From Chrysomallon squamiferum (lineage: Eukaryota > Mollusca > Gastropoda > Neomphalida > Peltospiridae), in assembly GCA_012295275.1 (NCBI GenBank), contig CM022671.1, forward strand, positions 32,555,927 through 32,619,926: a stretch of 64,000 nt of DNA. Direction: 5' to 3'. The notes under the pieces were generated by a model. That model had not been told where the DNA came from. It made no database searches and was given only the letters and a program-made list of their open reading frames with translations. How positions within the stretch are numbered: the first letter of the stretch is position 1; every line of letters starts with the position of its first letter. This document shows positions 27,112-40,043 of this stretch, one piece after another. The position numbers and the translations under genes were made by a program.

Positions 27112-29816
27112 CTATCTCTCAGTGGCTACAATAGAAAAATATTTAGGTCGAATAAGAAAATCATGGTCTCCTTCTATATCTGGTAAAATGTCTTTGTCAG
27201 ATTTCACAGACAGTTGGTGCATAACAGTGGCAAAGAAGAGAAAGAGCTGGATTTCTGCCAGGCTTTCCCCAGAGCAGGATCTGATACCTGCACCGTATGG
27301 TAAAAAATGATCAGGAATCTCCAGTGTTTTATCTTCATTGATAAACCTGTTAAAATAAGAATAGTCTTAAAAATACACACCTGATCAGATAATATACAAA
27401 TCAAAGCATTAAATATTAAATGCACACAACTATGCACAAATACACATACACTTTCCAAAAATGCCTCCATGTGCTATTTCATACACATCATTAAATAATA
27501 AATATAAAGTTTTATACAGTTACATTCATAAATGCATAGAGTGACAGACACTTTTTTCTCCTCTGCAACTACATTTTTGATAAATAACAGATGTGTATAT
27601 ATCTTCTGGGTAACTATTTAATGACACTAGCACAAAATTACGTCTACTATTCCAAACAAAGGTAAATAAATGCTAGCACAAAATTATGTCTACTATTCCA
27701 AACAAAGGTAAATAAATGCTAGCACAAAATTACGTCTACTATTCCAAACAAAGGTAAATAAATGCTTAATAAGAACAGCAGATGCTGTTATATTGAATTT
27801 AAACTCATATTCAATAACATGGCTCAGCCATACCCATGTAGTGGTACAAAATCCAGTAAGGGAAATAAAATACAATAAATAAGCGGTTTACTGATAAAAC
27901 TAATTATCTCATGTCCTCACCTGTTTGGATCAAACTTCATTGGATTTCTCCAGTAACGTGGATCATGGTGGATACTCCATACATTGAACAGGAGACACGT
28001 TCCTTTAGATATTCTGTAACCTAATAATTATAATAAAAGATATGTTTAAAAAAGAGAGAGAAAATTAAAATACTTTATAAAAGGAGATAATAAAGGATAA
28101 TACATTAATTCTGTATCCAAAAGGCTGAATTCAATCTATCCCTGAATCTTTATGGTATTTTTGTGAGGAATGTATTTTCAGGAAAGGGTATGTGTTTTGA
28201 GACATTTTTTTAAAAAGAAATATAAACATATCTGAGTCTTATAATTATGGAAAAGGATTATTTTATTTTAATTGCTTAAAGAAAAAAGAAGAAAATATAA
28301 AACAATCCCCCCCCAAAATAAAATAATAATATTAACCGAATAATTCACAGCTTACCCTGAAGTGTACAGTCTTCAGTTGCCACATGAGGCTGTAAAAAAG
28401 GGTACACGGATGCAATTCTTTCTGTTTCAAATATTACTGCTGTGGTGTATGGCAAATATGGCTGATCCAACAATGAAGGCAACCGATCCCTGCCAACCAC
28501 AGTGTCCAGTTCTTTTTGAACTTCACTTTGAATGCTGGGAAATGCTACCATGTATCTGAGCAGCCATGTCAAGGTCACAGCGATAGCTTCATATCCTGCA
28601 TTTGACAAGTCAAGGAGGAGAAAATCAATGTCTTCCTTCTCCAGCAGAGATCTGTCTTCTCCTGTCTCTAGGTAAAGCAGTAAGTGGTCAACCATGTCTC
28701 TCAGATTTTCTGGATCGTAACTATCTTTGTGGCAGTTAATAATTTTTCTCTGATATTCCAGCTGATTCTCTGTCATCCGAGAAATGGCATCTAAGTCGTC
28801 TCTGGTGCGAAATATTTTCAAAAAAGGAACATAGTCCAGTGGATTGAAGTAACGGACTTTGTTTCTGGCGTGAAATGTGGACAGCATTTCTCTCATTGGC
28901 CATCCTGTGGGGTCAAACCTTTGACCAAAAACAAGCTTCATCATTATGTTGAGACAAGCAGCCTCCAGTGACCAGAACGGGTCAAAAGGCTGATCAGTTT
29001 CAATAAATTTGTTCACAACATCAACAATGTCCAGTGCCAGAACATCTTCAATGCTTTCAGTGTTGCAACAGTAGGCATCGAGACTGCTGTTCAAGAAATT
29101 TTTTTTAATTTTATATTTTTCATTCATAGCTGCTAAACAAACTCCTACAAAGAAATATGGATGGATGAAAGAAATAGTAATAATAATATAATAATAACAA
29201 CAACAACAATATGAATTTATTCCAATACAAATTTAAAACGTAACACTAAACAATTATATACAAATTTTATTGTCATAATATTTATTACGAAAGAGAGAGA
29301 GAAATGAAATAAGTATTTCATGTAAGTACACTAACAGTTTAATTATATTAAATTATATCTTATATTTACAAATTATCTCTTGCAACAAAAACATACAGAT
29401 GTAAGTATTTTCAAATGACCTCTTTCCTTATCTCCTCCATACAGTGAATGACATGACTCAAGACCAGTCCGACCTGAAAACTTGTCTCCATTCTCAACCA
29501 GACCTTCTTTGATAGCTTCCAAAGAACAAGCCACAACAACTGTATTGCTGCCAATCCTCAGCTGAAACACATCTCCATAACTTTCCTTCAGATTGGACAG
29601 AATTATATACGACTTTTGCTGAAAATAGGTTAGATGACCAATGACAGGCCAACCCCATGGTCCAGGAGGTGAATTGTTTGATCGTTTGACCATAAATGTC
29701 AATCCCATCAGACTTAGAATAAGAGCTATTATCCATTGATAACTGAAATCCAACTGTAGATATTCAATTAACTGAGAAGGCACAGCTCCTTGAATGTATT
29801 TGAATAGATACATCAT
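27112..29816 (-). CDS. Cytochrome P450, clan 2 (CYP1/CYP2/CYP17-like), complete
   Basis: Exons 29816-29420, 29129-28356, 28020-27921 and 27346-27112 sum to 1506 bases, giving 501 residues, a normal P450 length. P450s are haem monooxygenases; this one should sit in the ER membrane by its N-terminal segment (QWIIALILSLMGL). Landmarks in order are the proline-rich hinge SPPGPWGWPVIGHL, a helix-C-like KNFLNSSLDAYC, an I-helix with AGYEA (310-314), the K-helix ETER, DPNRF, and the haem loop PYGAGIRSCSGE with ligand C448. The ATG is fixed by an in-frame TAA two codons upstream. Two deviations stand out: the conserved I-helix threonine is alanine (A314), and the usual FGxG is YGAG. FETERIASVYPFLQPH is most like CYP1 proteins. 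The first junction (AG|GTCATT to TAGCAG) is the least certain; the other junctions are canonical. Substrate unknown. Confidence 0.9.
27627..27765. repeat. 46 bp tandem repeat, three copies, in a P450 intron
   Basis: CTAGCACAAAATTA followed by CGTCTACTATTCC and AAACAAAGGTAAATAAATG starts at 27627, 27673 and 27719. The copies are nearly identical, so the expansion is young. It sits in the intron between the last two P450 exons and does not match either exon end on the coding strand. Confidence 0.9.
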
Positions 29817-30574
29817 TTTTTAAATGTAACTGTTAAAATAATATTCTAAACTACTTTAATATTTTATTATTATAATATTAAAAGTTTATGCAGAATGAGT
29901 ATTATTAGTTATTTATTGCAACTGTCTATTATGATAGTTATTAAATAACTTCTAAAGTATACTAATACTAGTACTAGTTGTATTACTATTAGTATTACGA
30001 TTTTCAAGAATACTGAAATTTCGTAAAACTTGTATTCACTTAAATTATCAAGTCTAATATTATAATTATTTAATTTACTAATAAAGTAATATGACCGTCT
30101 TATTGTGACTTATTAAGTTGGAGTAAAAGAATTTGCGCAATTAGGCACAAAATAAATCGTCTTATCAGTCTATTTACTTAATATAACCTGAAGAGTGTAG
30201 TTAGTTGTTCCAAGAATGGAACGATAGGATATTTCATATTTCGATACTGGTCATACTAATTACGAGTATCCACTCCTAAAATTAAAAAATCATTTATCAG
30301 TTGAGAAAATGTTAGTACACTGATTTTTTTTTTTTTTTTTTTTTTATGTAGCATACATATCAATTATAACGATATTTATTTATATTAAGCTTGCACTTAT
30401 CTGAACTGTTTCCTAACAACACGATATGTCAAAACGTGCAAAACAACTTTTGGCACCGTGGTAAACCATCCGCCATTGTTGTAAACATACTTTTTCAACC
30501 AATCAAACATTTATAAATACTTTCATCGGCGTTGAGTGAACCGTAAAACGAATTGTTTCCTGCGTGTTTTCAAA
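29817..30574. promoter_or_regulatory. Divergent promoter region between P450 and NCBP3
   Basis: Only 758 bases separate the start codon of the minus-strand P450 from that of the plus-strand NCBP3, so both promoters must lie here unless leader exons reach elsewhere. On the NCBP3 side a CCAAT box (30499-30503) and TATAAATA (30512-30519) precede the start codon. The region also has a T-run at about 30327-30345 and a short less AT-rich patch at about 30420-30480. Confidence 0.6.
30499..30519 (+). promoter_or_regulatory. CCAAT box and TATA-like box of NCBP3
   Basis: CCAAT at 30499-30503 is followed at 30512-30519 by TATAAATA. The TATA-like element lies about 56 bases before the start codon, which would place transcription initiation near 30540 and give a short leader. 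The start codon itself lies in CAAAATGGCG, which matches the core of a YY1 site. Confidence 0.5.
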
Positions 30575-31991
30575 ATGGCGAGTCGTGGAGAAAAGCTACC
30601 TAATTTGAAGATATGTCTTGACAACACAGAAGATGACGATGATCTTGATGACGAACTGTCTGTTGGCGATAACATTAGTAATGAAGATGATGTGATAGTT
30701 CAACCTGAGATCGTGGAAGATAATGAAAGGGAGGACTGTGTAGAATTTAATGTGAACCTATCAGGAGTGCATCCACATCAACTTGAGGAAGATGATCATG
30801 CTAAAAAGAAAATACAATTTAAACCTGAGGTATACAAATTTGGTTTAAAAATATATTGCTTTTGTGTTTTAAAATTCCAACATTTAGAGCACAAAGAGAA
30901 GAAATACACGTTTAACAGAGGAAAATATAATTATTTGACAATTATGTTTATTAATAATGATGATTCAAAGCCGCTAATTTGAACTTCCGGTAGAGAATAC
31001 ATTTTAAAACAATTAAATTTTAACATAACTAAAAAAAATAAAAAATATAAATTAAAAAAATTCTTAAGATTTGTGATTTGAAACTGTTGAAAACATTTTG
31101 CATTCATTGATTCATAATCGTGATAAAACGTCTGTGATGTAAATATAATTGTCATTTTTTGGAATTAAAAAATTGTTGTTACAATACTTTATAATTTATT
31201 ATTATTATTATTATTATTATGTTGATCATTGTAAATACGCAATATCTTCCTTTTTTCCTACAATTTTCACTATACTATAATACTAAGTACTTCTTTGATA
31301 TCACATCGATGAGAGTAAGAGTCTAGACTAAGATAAATTTTGATTTTATTACAAACTGATTAATGTTCTTAATCTGATATAACACAGAATGTTATAATCA
31401 AATTATCAAAATCACTATATAATTTAAATTTGGCTAAATATTTAATATCATGAAAATCGAATATTTTTTTATTCAGCTTACCAAAAAGTATGAGAATAAG
31501 GCAGGCAACTTCTGTACAGGAATAGATATAACATCAAAGGTATGTTAAACTGAAATGGACTGTAGATATTTTCTACTTTAATTACTTATTTATTCATAAT
31601 CAGTCAGACTCTATTATTTTCTTTAATATGACTAATAATCCTCATAGTCTGGAAATAAGCCACCCTCCATCTTATTAAGAATACTTGTATTGATATAATG
31701 TTAAAAGTTTTAATTAAAATATTAATTATAATTAATTGTCAGCCTCTCTGAATAGCTGCATGTCAGTATGTTATTTTGGTGTGTATCTATTTAACTATTT
31801 ATTGGTAGGAAGCATTTGAAAAGAAGAAAGAGAGAGCCCAGAGATTTGGTCTTCCTGTTGATGAAGTGGAAGAAAAGATAAAGTTATCAGCTCTTTATAC
31901 TAGGTAATAAAAACATTATTTGATTTCATCAGGATATTTTAATAATAAGTGCCTAACAATGCCCTGAGAAAGAGAGAAAGAGAGAGAGACA

Positions 31992-32045
<54 letters not shown>

Positions 32046-33076
32046 AACACACGTGTTTGTATTAAAACTATTGAATATTGTTGTAGTCTAGGGATCAAGG
32101 AAGGTGACTTGCACAAAGACGAGAGGGGAATTCGCCTGGAAGCTATACACCTGCGAGGCACAGAGAACATGAGTACACAGGATGTATTCAAGTATTTTAT
32201 TGAGTTTGCACCAGGAGCTGTTGAATGGATTGATGATAAGTCATGTAAGTTTTTTTTCTCTGCCTGTTTTATCCAGTGGTTTCCGTTAGTTTTTGTTTTA
32301 TGTATGTGTGTGTGTGTGTGTGTGTGTATTTTGATTCTCTGTTTTAGATTTTACCATTTGAAATTGCTCACAGAGGTTATGTTTAATTATTTAACGTTTT
32401 ATATTAATATGAAATTGTAATGTTCTTTTTGTATGAAAATTGAACATTGTGACTTGTATTTCAGGTAATGTGGTTTGGCTTGACACTGTGACTGCAGCTA
32501 GAGCTATGATAAAACTGAGTACAAGTGATGAACAGGCCGACATTCTGCTAGAAGATTTTAGAAAGTCAAGAAAAGAAAAAACATCTCTCATTAAGAAAGG
32601 TAGTTTTTTAGCAGATTCAAAAATATCCCAAAAATTAATAATTTTGCTTGTTTATGTGTATTTTACTTGAAATACACTGTTTTGTTACAATTTAATAACA
32701 AAAAAATAAAAATAAGAAAGTTAAATTTTACAATTTTTTTTATTAAATAAATATATTTGTCAAGATTGGATACTAGCTAAAACCATTTCAACAAAATGTT
32801 CTTTGATTTTGGTGAGATTGCAGAAATGATTTTTTTTTTTTTTTAAATAATATTTTTATAAGAATAATTTTCATGGAATTGTACCTAAACTGCAATGCAT
32901 GACTGAAAATTTTAAAACTCCATATTTTAATTCATTCTTCACTGTTGTATTTTGTTTTCTTGTTTTCCATTTTTTAAAAAAAAGATGTACATGTTCAAAA
33001 CAGACTCAGTTATGTCACATGGATAAGGTTTTGATTGGATCCATTAAGACAAATAAATTTAATGCTTATCTTTGCT

Positions 33077-33125
<49 letters not shown>

Positions 33126-34592
33126 GAGCAATGGTTAAGGTATAATGTGTCATTATTTTTTAATAGTGTTAAGTACTTACTTTTTCTCTGTGTGTGTCTT
33201 TGTGGGTTTATGGGTTTGAAAGAAATTGTTAGACATATACATATGTTTATCCTAGATGATTAATATAAGTAGTCATTGAAATAACAGTGATGATTTTCCT
33301 CAGATGCAATAACAATTAATATTAAAATACTCTAGTTAAATACATATTGATTAATTTGTATTTTATCAATATCATTTTAAAGATGAACCTAAACTTGAAG
33401 ATGTGGAAATGGAAGAAGTTACAACACAAAAATCTGAAGTATCAAAGGATGCAGAGAAAAAAGATGACGAGTCAAAAACAGTCGTTGATGAGCAGCAGAT
33501 GGAGGTGGAAGAGGAAGACGATGTGCTTGATCTGTGTGCTGATGAAGAACTGAAACAAAAACAAACCACAGGAAAAGCTGCCACAAGCCACGAACAGCAA
33601 GCAAAGCCACAGAAACAGCAACCACAGAAGAGTAAAAGTTTGGATGAGGAGTGTGACAGTGGTGTGGAGGACAATACTAGTGACAAGGATGATGAGTCAG
33701 ATGATAAGGATGATCATTCAGATCAGGATTCATCATCAGACAAGAAGGTAATGTTACAAAGCTTAGACGTCACTTCAGTAGTTTAGAAATATAGTAATTC
33801 GTGTTGAAATTATTGTTATTATTTAAGATATATTTGTCAGAAAACATCAGTAATATAGAGGTATGTGTGTGTATGTATAAATTACTTTTCCTTTCATTGG
33901 CAAATGTTCCATATTAAAAATAGTTAACACTTCAGGAAAAAACAATTAGAATTATTTTTTATATCTAAGAATTATTTAAGAAAGGAAAAATAAAATTAAT
34001 ATATGCAATAATGAAAACTTACAATTTGTTTTGTATTTTTTATGCTTAATTCCATTTAGCATAAGAAAGCTTATTTGTAAATAAATACCTTCTACTGTAG
34101 GCATTTAAAAACAAATATATTTTTTTAGAATGATGAAGTAAGTAAAGTAGGTGAAATGACAGATGACAAGACTTCCACAGGAGACGAATTATCTAGAGCT
34201 ATATCATGGCCACCAGGAAGATGGCGACTTGGTAAAGAATGTCCAAAAGCAAGATACCTCTTTATGCGATTTGCAACAAAAGGTGGGTTTTTCATTTAAA
34301 TGTTTCAAATTACTAGTAATGATATTTTCATAGCATTAGTTGTCTTCGGTTTTTATTTATTTTTAACAAAAGGTGGATTTCTTTGTTTTAATAACACTGT
34401 TCTTTATTTTTTTTTGGTTTTTATTTTATTTTTTTTTTTAAAAATAGATTTTAGATATATTAATTTCATTGAAATATTGTTAATTTTTACTTAGATATGA
34501 ATTAAATGCCCGTGTAGCAGAATTATAAATAAACGTTATTAATGTTCTTTCATTCTTAACCTTAATTAATTTATAATTAATATTCTGGTGCA

Positions 34593-34625
<33 letters not shown>

Positions 34626-37600
34626 TAAGTGTCTGTTTTCAGTAATTCTAATAATTTGTATCATTTGTTTTGTCAAATTGTTTTAAAATTTTCAATTTAT
34701 TTTTGGATCCTATTTTTTTTTTTTTTTGTTATAAAAGCTGATAAGAAGATACCAGGAGCTGAAAAGAAAAGCAAATATTACCAAAAACATGGGAATCCAA
34801 ACTATGGTGGTTAGTGAAGAGTATTATTTAATATATTTAGTATTAAAAGGAATTATAACAAAATCTTTTAATATCTAATTAGAAAAATATATATTCTTTT
34901 TTTTTTAAAGTTCCTAGAGTTGTACAAAATGATACAGATATTTAAATTTCACAAAACTGTATATTATAATTATATTAGAATTGTTGTGCTTTTTTTTTTC
35001 AGGTATGAAAGGACTTATTAGTGGAACAAGGTATGTTTTGATGAAATTCATAAATTTGTGAAAATCTCTTACTTCAGGGTTATATGAAAAACAGTATTAT
35101 GTTTTATTATTAATTTAAAAAAACCACTTAATTCTTAATCTTATTTTTCAACTGTTCTGTATAGTTTTGTTACTTGTTCTTTAATCAGGTTTCTTTTCAT
35201 TTCCTAGCCATTTTTAACCATCATTTCATACAGGCTATCAAAAAAGAATACACAAGACTGTATTTTTCAGTTTCATTATTTCCATTTTAATTAATTAGTT
35301 CTTTTCAGGCAAAATGTTTCAAGAAAACATATTTCTTTGAAATGATAAAATCAGTTAGTAAATGATTCCATGGAATTAATTATATTTGTCAGCAGAGGGG
35401 TCTTAAAGTACAATTATTTCAGTCTTTAAAATTTAATGTTATTGTGTTTCCCATTTCAAAAAGTATCAACAATGTTTTGTTTTTAATCAAAGGCTATCCT
35501 GTGTATTTTCCTACCGTTGGGGAGGCATATGTAAAGGAACCCTTTCAGCTAATGCTTGTGAAGTGATAGAATCAGGGTTTCTTTCTATTTATTACAACAA
35601 AAGTTCATGTTGGACATCTAATAATCTTTATTATTTATAACATATCATTAAACATTTTTTGCTTCTTTGTTCACCAGGAAACGTAAATATGTCTACGAAA
35701 AATTAAAAAATGAAGCTGTTGAAACCAAAGATATCATCGTTAATGTAAAGGAGAATGATGATGTAGAAGACGAAGGCGAAGAAGGTGAAATATTTGACAG
35801 TGGTGACAATCAAGATGTCTCTTCTGCTCAGAAAATTAGTGTGTTAAAAAGAGACCTTGACGTAAACGGTAGGAATAAACAAAAACCTGTATATTAAATA
35901 TGTGAGAGCTTGTGAATAGAAAAAACACCTGTTAATGATCTAAAAATATGATTTGATTTTTTCTGATAGCTGCATCAGAATTTAAATATATTCAGCATTT
36001 TTCAGCCTGTGATAGAAACAAAATATTAATTTTTAATTCATGGTTTATTTGTCCTTAACCCTGGTAGTAATGGAAGTACTTGCATTATTTGTGTTAGCAA
36101 GATATTAAATACAAATTCAAAACTACATTTATTGAATGTTAATATCTTTTAGTATCATCTGAGTCCTCATGACCCATAATTTAAAAAACAAAATTTTACA
36201 AATTTATTTTGAACAAGCAAGATATGGGTCATTTCTGTTTTTAAAAAACAAAAAAGAAAATGAAAAACGAATGTACAAAATAAAGCATTTCCTAGCATGT
36301 GCAGTTAAAATATTTTATTCTTCTTTCATATTTTATTCAAAATGTGAAAAAAAGAAATGATTTGATGGATATTCTGTTGGAAGACTTATTAGTACTTATC
36401 CATTTATGTTTTGTTGTTGTTATTATTATTGTTATTATTGTTACAGTTATTGTTAGATGCTTTTGTAGAAGTTTAAATTTCTTCCAATTGATAATTTAAA
36501 AAACCCCACTAATTTATCCATATTAACTGTAGATTAACATTTCTTTTTTTTACTTCTCTTTGAATGCTGTATCTGACAACAGCGACAGTGGACAAAGATG
36601 ATGATGAGGATGAGTTGGACATGGATGCAGAGCTAGAGCAGCTGTTGGGAACACCAACCAAGAAAAGAACAATGAGAATGTACGCTGATGATGAGGAAGA
36701 ACAACTGAGAGCAAAGAGGTTTTCTTTAATATTTGTATTTTTCAATAAATCATAAATTATAATATCTACAAAAAGATAATCGACATGTCCTTTTATTTTG
36801 TTATCTTCATCAGATTTTTTTTCTGCTTTGTAACAGTTCACTGTTGTAACAATTTATTATATCTTACATTTGTTGTTTGCACCTCTCTGATAAGCATTCA
36901 TTATATTGTAAATTTTCTATATTTAAATAGATTTTTGTTTTCTGTATTTTTTTAAATTTTATTTTCCCATTCTTAGCCTGTTGATTTTTTTTCTTTTTAA
37001 AAGTTTTATTTAATTTCTACAAAATAGTCTTTATCAAAATTCTACAAAATTTTACGTATGTTATTTTTTTTCATTCTTCAGAACGGCAAGAGCTGGTATT
37101 TTCACAGTCACCAGAGATGTTGAAGAATCAAAGCCCGGTAAAATCAGAGACGCTCGTGATTTAATTCGACAGGCTCACTCCAGACCAAAATTTGTCAGTG
37201 ACTCTAACCCCCAGCTCAGATCAGACGACTTACGAGCAAGGATTCTTAACAAGAGGAAAAACCGTATTCATTATCATTCCAATTCTGATGATGATGATGA
37301 TGACGACGATAGAACTGATAAAGCTAAGATCAGCAGAAGTGACCTTAGATCAAAACTGAGAGACACCCGTACAGCAAACTCTAGTTCATATTCATCAAGC
37401 CAGCACATCATTAGGAGTAACCGGGAAGTGGGTAGGAGTTACAAAAGAGACAAAGATGAGGAAGGCGGAGGGCGAATATTGCTGAAATACGAGTCTAATT
37501 CTGACGATGATATGGGAAGCACTGACTTGAAGTCGAGACTAGGTCCAGTTAAAAAAACAGCACCTCCTGATTCAGATGATGAGTTACATTCCGAGTTGCA

Positions 37601-37769
37601 AACAAGAAAGCTGAGAGGAAAATCAAGTGACAGTTCAGAGGAGAGTGATATGGAAAGTGACAGTAGCAGTGATGCCAACATTCGAAACAGGGATCTGAGA
37701 TCAAGGCTGGGTGGGAGAAGGAAACCAAATTCAGATTATCCTTCCATGAAGATAGAGGTTCTGGATTAA
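30575..37769 (+). CDS. NCBP3: Nuclear cap-binding protein subunit 3, complete
   Basis: Twelve exons: 30575-30829, 31477-31539, 31809-31903, 32087-32244, 32465-32599, 33383-33747, 34129-34282, 34738-34809, 35003-35030, 35678-35868, 36583-36718, 37082-37769. They sum to 2340 bases, or 779 residues. NCBP3 (C17orf85/ELG) binds capped mRNA with NCBP1 in the nucleus. Family signatures are KKYENKAGNFCTGIDITSKE, the RRM-like segment with MSTQDVFKYF, and the cap-binding signature EWIDDKSCNVVWLD (human WLDD, here WIDD). KKSKYYQKHGNPNYGGMKG and MRMYADDEEEQLRAKR follow. The rest is acidic and disordered. The C-terminal exon repeats short motifs such as SDLRSKL, TDLKSRLG and RDLRSRLG. The ATG lies in CAAAATGGCG. 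It is longer than human NCBP3 (620 residues), mostly in the acidic linkers. Exon 9 is only 28 bases. Confidence 0.93.
31986..32042. repeat. (CA)n microsatellite in an NCBP3 intron
   Basis: A GA-rich start (about 31967-31990) runs into an uninterrupted CA tract that ends about 45 bases before the exon starting at 32087. It is simple sequence close to a 3' splice site. Another (GT)n tract at about 32306-32328 lies 60-85 bases after the donor of that same exon. Confidence 0.85.
33080..33121. repeat. (TA)n microsatellite in an NCBP3 intron
   Basis: About twenty TA dinucleotides lie in the intron between the exons ending at 32599 and starting at 33383. Simple sequence only. Confidence 0.85.
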
Positions 37770-40043
37770 AACATAACTCACGTTCATAACAACTATTTAA
37801 AAAGACTTGACATTGATGTTTGTTTGGTGGATATTTTTTTTTCTTTCTGTTCTCTGTTTGCGAAAAAGAAAAATTTTAAAGATTTTTATTTTATGTTTAA
37901 ATTTTATAATTGAAGCAATAAAATCAGTTTATTTTACCTCGATGAAATGTTTTAATATCAAAAATTATTTTGTTTTTTGTGTTTTTATTAATTATTTTAG
38001 TTTGGATAAACATGTTCTGTCATTAAAATTTTTACATAAAAGTTGTTTTCTTCTCTTTTTTATTTATTTTCATTATAATCCTGAAGTGACATCTTAACTG
38101 GTACAACTGAATCATCAAAATGGTAGTTTGCAAGCTGTTCAGAATTGATGAATAAACTCCAATAAAAGACACGATCAATAAGAAGAATACAAATTTATTC
38201 ATAAAAACAAAATATATAACACTGCAGGAAAGTATAAAACCAAGCAAACTGATCAATGTGGCATTATCACAATAATAAAAAAAAAAAAACACTGAAAGAA
38301 AAGTAAGTAGCTGTACTTCTGTTCAGTTTTAAAAAAAGTTACAATCGGGATATGGTACAATTTCATAACTTGTAAAACTATATTTCTTGCATTAAAATCA
38401 AATGGATACATGATAATTATTTAGTTGATGTTGACATTACACTTGGAGGTGAAAAAAGAAAACTATTCTCTTCATAATCAAGTCAATTATAAAAATTTAA
38501 AATAGAATTTCTCATGCAGTCACTGGATTGTTCTTCAGAATAAAACTAAATTCACTGAAACAGTAATAACACTGATTTCTTGTCTCAACATAATATATCT
38601 ATAAAAATATGTATGATATTTTGACATTTATTTGGGGCCAAAAACAACACATCACAACTACAACTTATTAATGAATGAAAAGTGATTGCTTTGTTTTTAA
38701 TGAGAAAGATGAGACACTGAATAACGTTTGTATCACTGATACAAAAATAACTACAATTCAGGAGAATCCTCAGTTAACTTGGAAAAAGATTAATACTTTA
38801 GAAACATTTTAAAAATAAATTTGCAGTTCTTGGCCTAGTGCACTTTTGTTGCAAGGGCCATTTTTATAAAAGCATATCAAAATAATCCTTCAAAATTGAT
38901 TTTTTATTTTTTTTTTATTTTTTTCATAATTGTAAGACACAAAAAAAAAAAAAAAAATGTAATTTCCATTTTGTAATATAAATTTGAGTAAATACATTTT
39001 GTTGAATTTTGTATATGATTTTTAAATTTAAGATATTAAAATTTGTGTGGTTCCAAAATACAATTATCTTCTCAAGAACAAATATGTTCACAGTTAATTC
39101 ACAATCCAGCTACAGATCTATGAGCTATTTGTCAAATGCAATGAAGTGTGACTTTGTATAAATGATTTCTTGCTCGTCTTCAACAAGAAGAGCCCATGGA
39201 ATAACAACTGGAACTTATTCTAATAGGTTATACATAAAAAAAAATTTAAAAAAAATAATTAAAAAAAAATGGAAAAAAAGATCATCTGGTATTAATATTC
39301 TGAGCTACCATTAGACTAAAATAAATGATTCATATACTGCATAATATAAAAATTTAAGCTAAGTTTTTACATAAAAAATAACAGTTTACTTAGTAATTAA
39401 TATATCTGATATTATTAAAAAATATTTTTAACTTTTAAGATGCTCTCTTATTTTGTTGAATAATAGATATTACTTTCATCTAAATTAATTAAGTATAAAA
39501 TTCTGATTTGTTAAAAATACAAACCAAACTAAATCAATAAATTCTTACAAAGGAATAAATATCACAGACTGATCAGAAATATTTATAATTCAGTGTTTGA
39601 TGATGATGATTTCTTAAAAAAACAAGTTTTCTCTTTCAATACTTTTTACAGATCAATTCCAAACAGTAAAACTTTTGTAATTCTTCTTTCACATAAAGGT
39701 CATCATGCAGTGAATCTGGATGTTTTCTTTACCAGCATGAGTTATGCTGAATGCTACTTTTACTTTGTTTTTGTTTCTTATTATCTTCTTCTTCTTATTA
39801 TTATTATTTTTTTTTAATCATCCTTACATTTTAACCATATTTGGATTTATATTTTGTTTGATATGGATTGTCACTACTATCCTTTTTACTTGTTTTCTGT
39901 AATGTTATTTTTACATTTGGATATTTTTTCTTTCTATGGGAATGAAATCCATGTGTTTTACACAAATCTTTGAGAAAATGTATTCATTATGTTAACATGC
40001 GGTTCTTTAAAATCATTAATAAACAAACTCTTTGATTAGTGTT
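37770..40043. other. Convergent intergenic region, NCBP3 and UNC13-like 3' sides
   Basis: No coding exon is supported. The NCBP3 3' UTR probably ends soon after AATAAA at 37918-37923. The remainder is the presumptive 3' UTR of the minus-strand UNC13-like gene and AT-rich spacer, with A-runs at about 38277-38290, 38941-38957 and 39237-39275. Confidence 0.6.
37918..37923 (+). terminator. Candidate poly(A) signal of NCBP3
   Basis: AATAAA lies about 150 bases after the NCBP3 stop codon at 37769. It is the first canonical hexamer downstream and sits in T-rich sequence, so it is the likely cleavage signal. Confidence 0.5.

Noticed and set aside
33372-33686. A 104-codon serine-rich open frame on the minus strand.
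   Set aside because: It is the antisense of the acidic NCBP3 exon 33383-33747.
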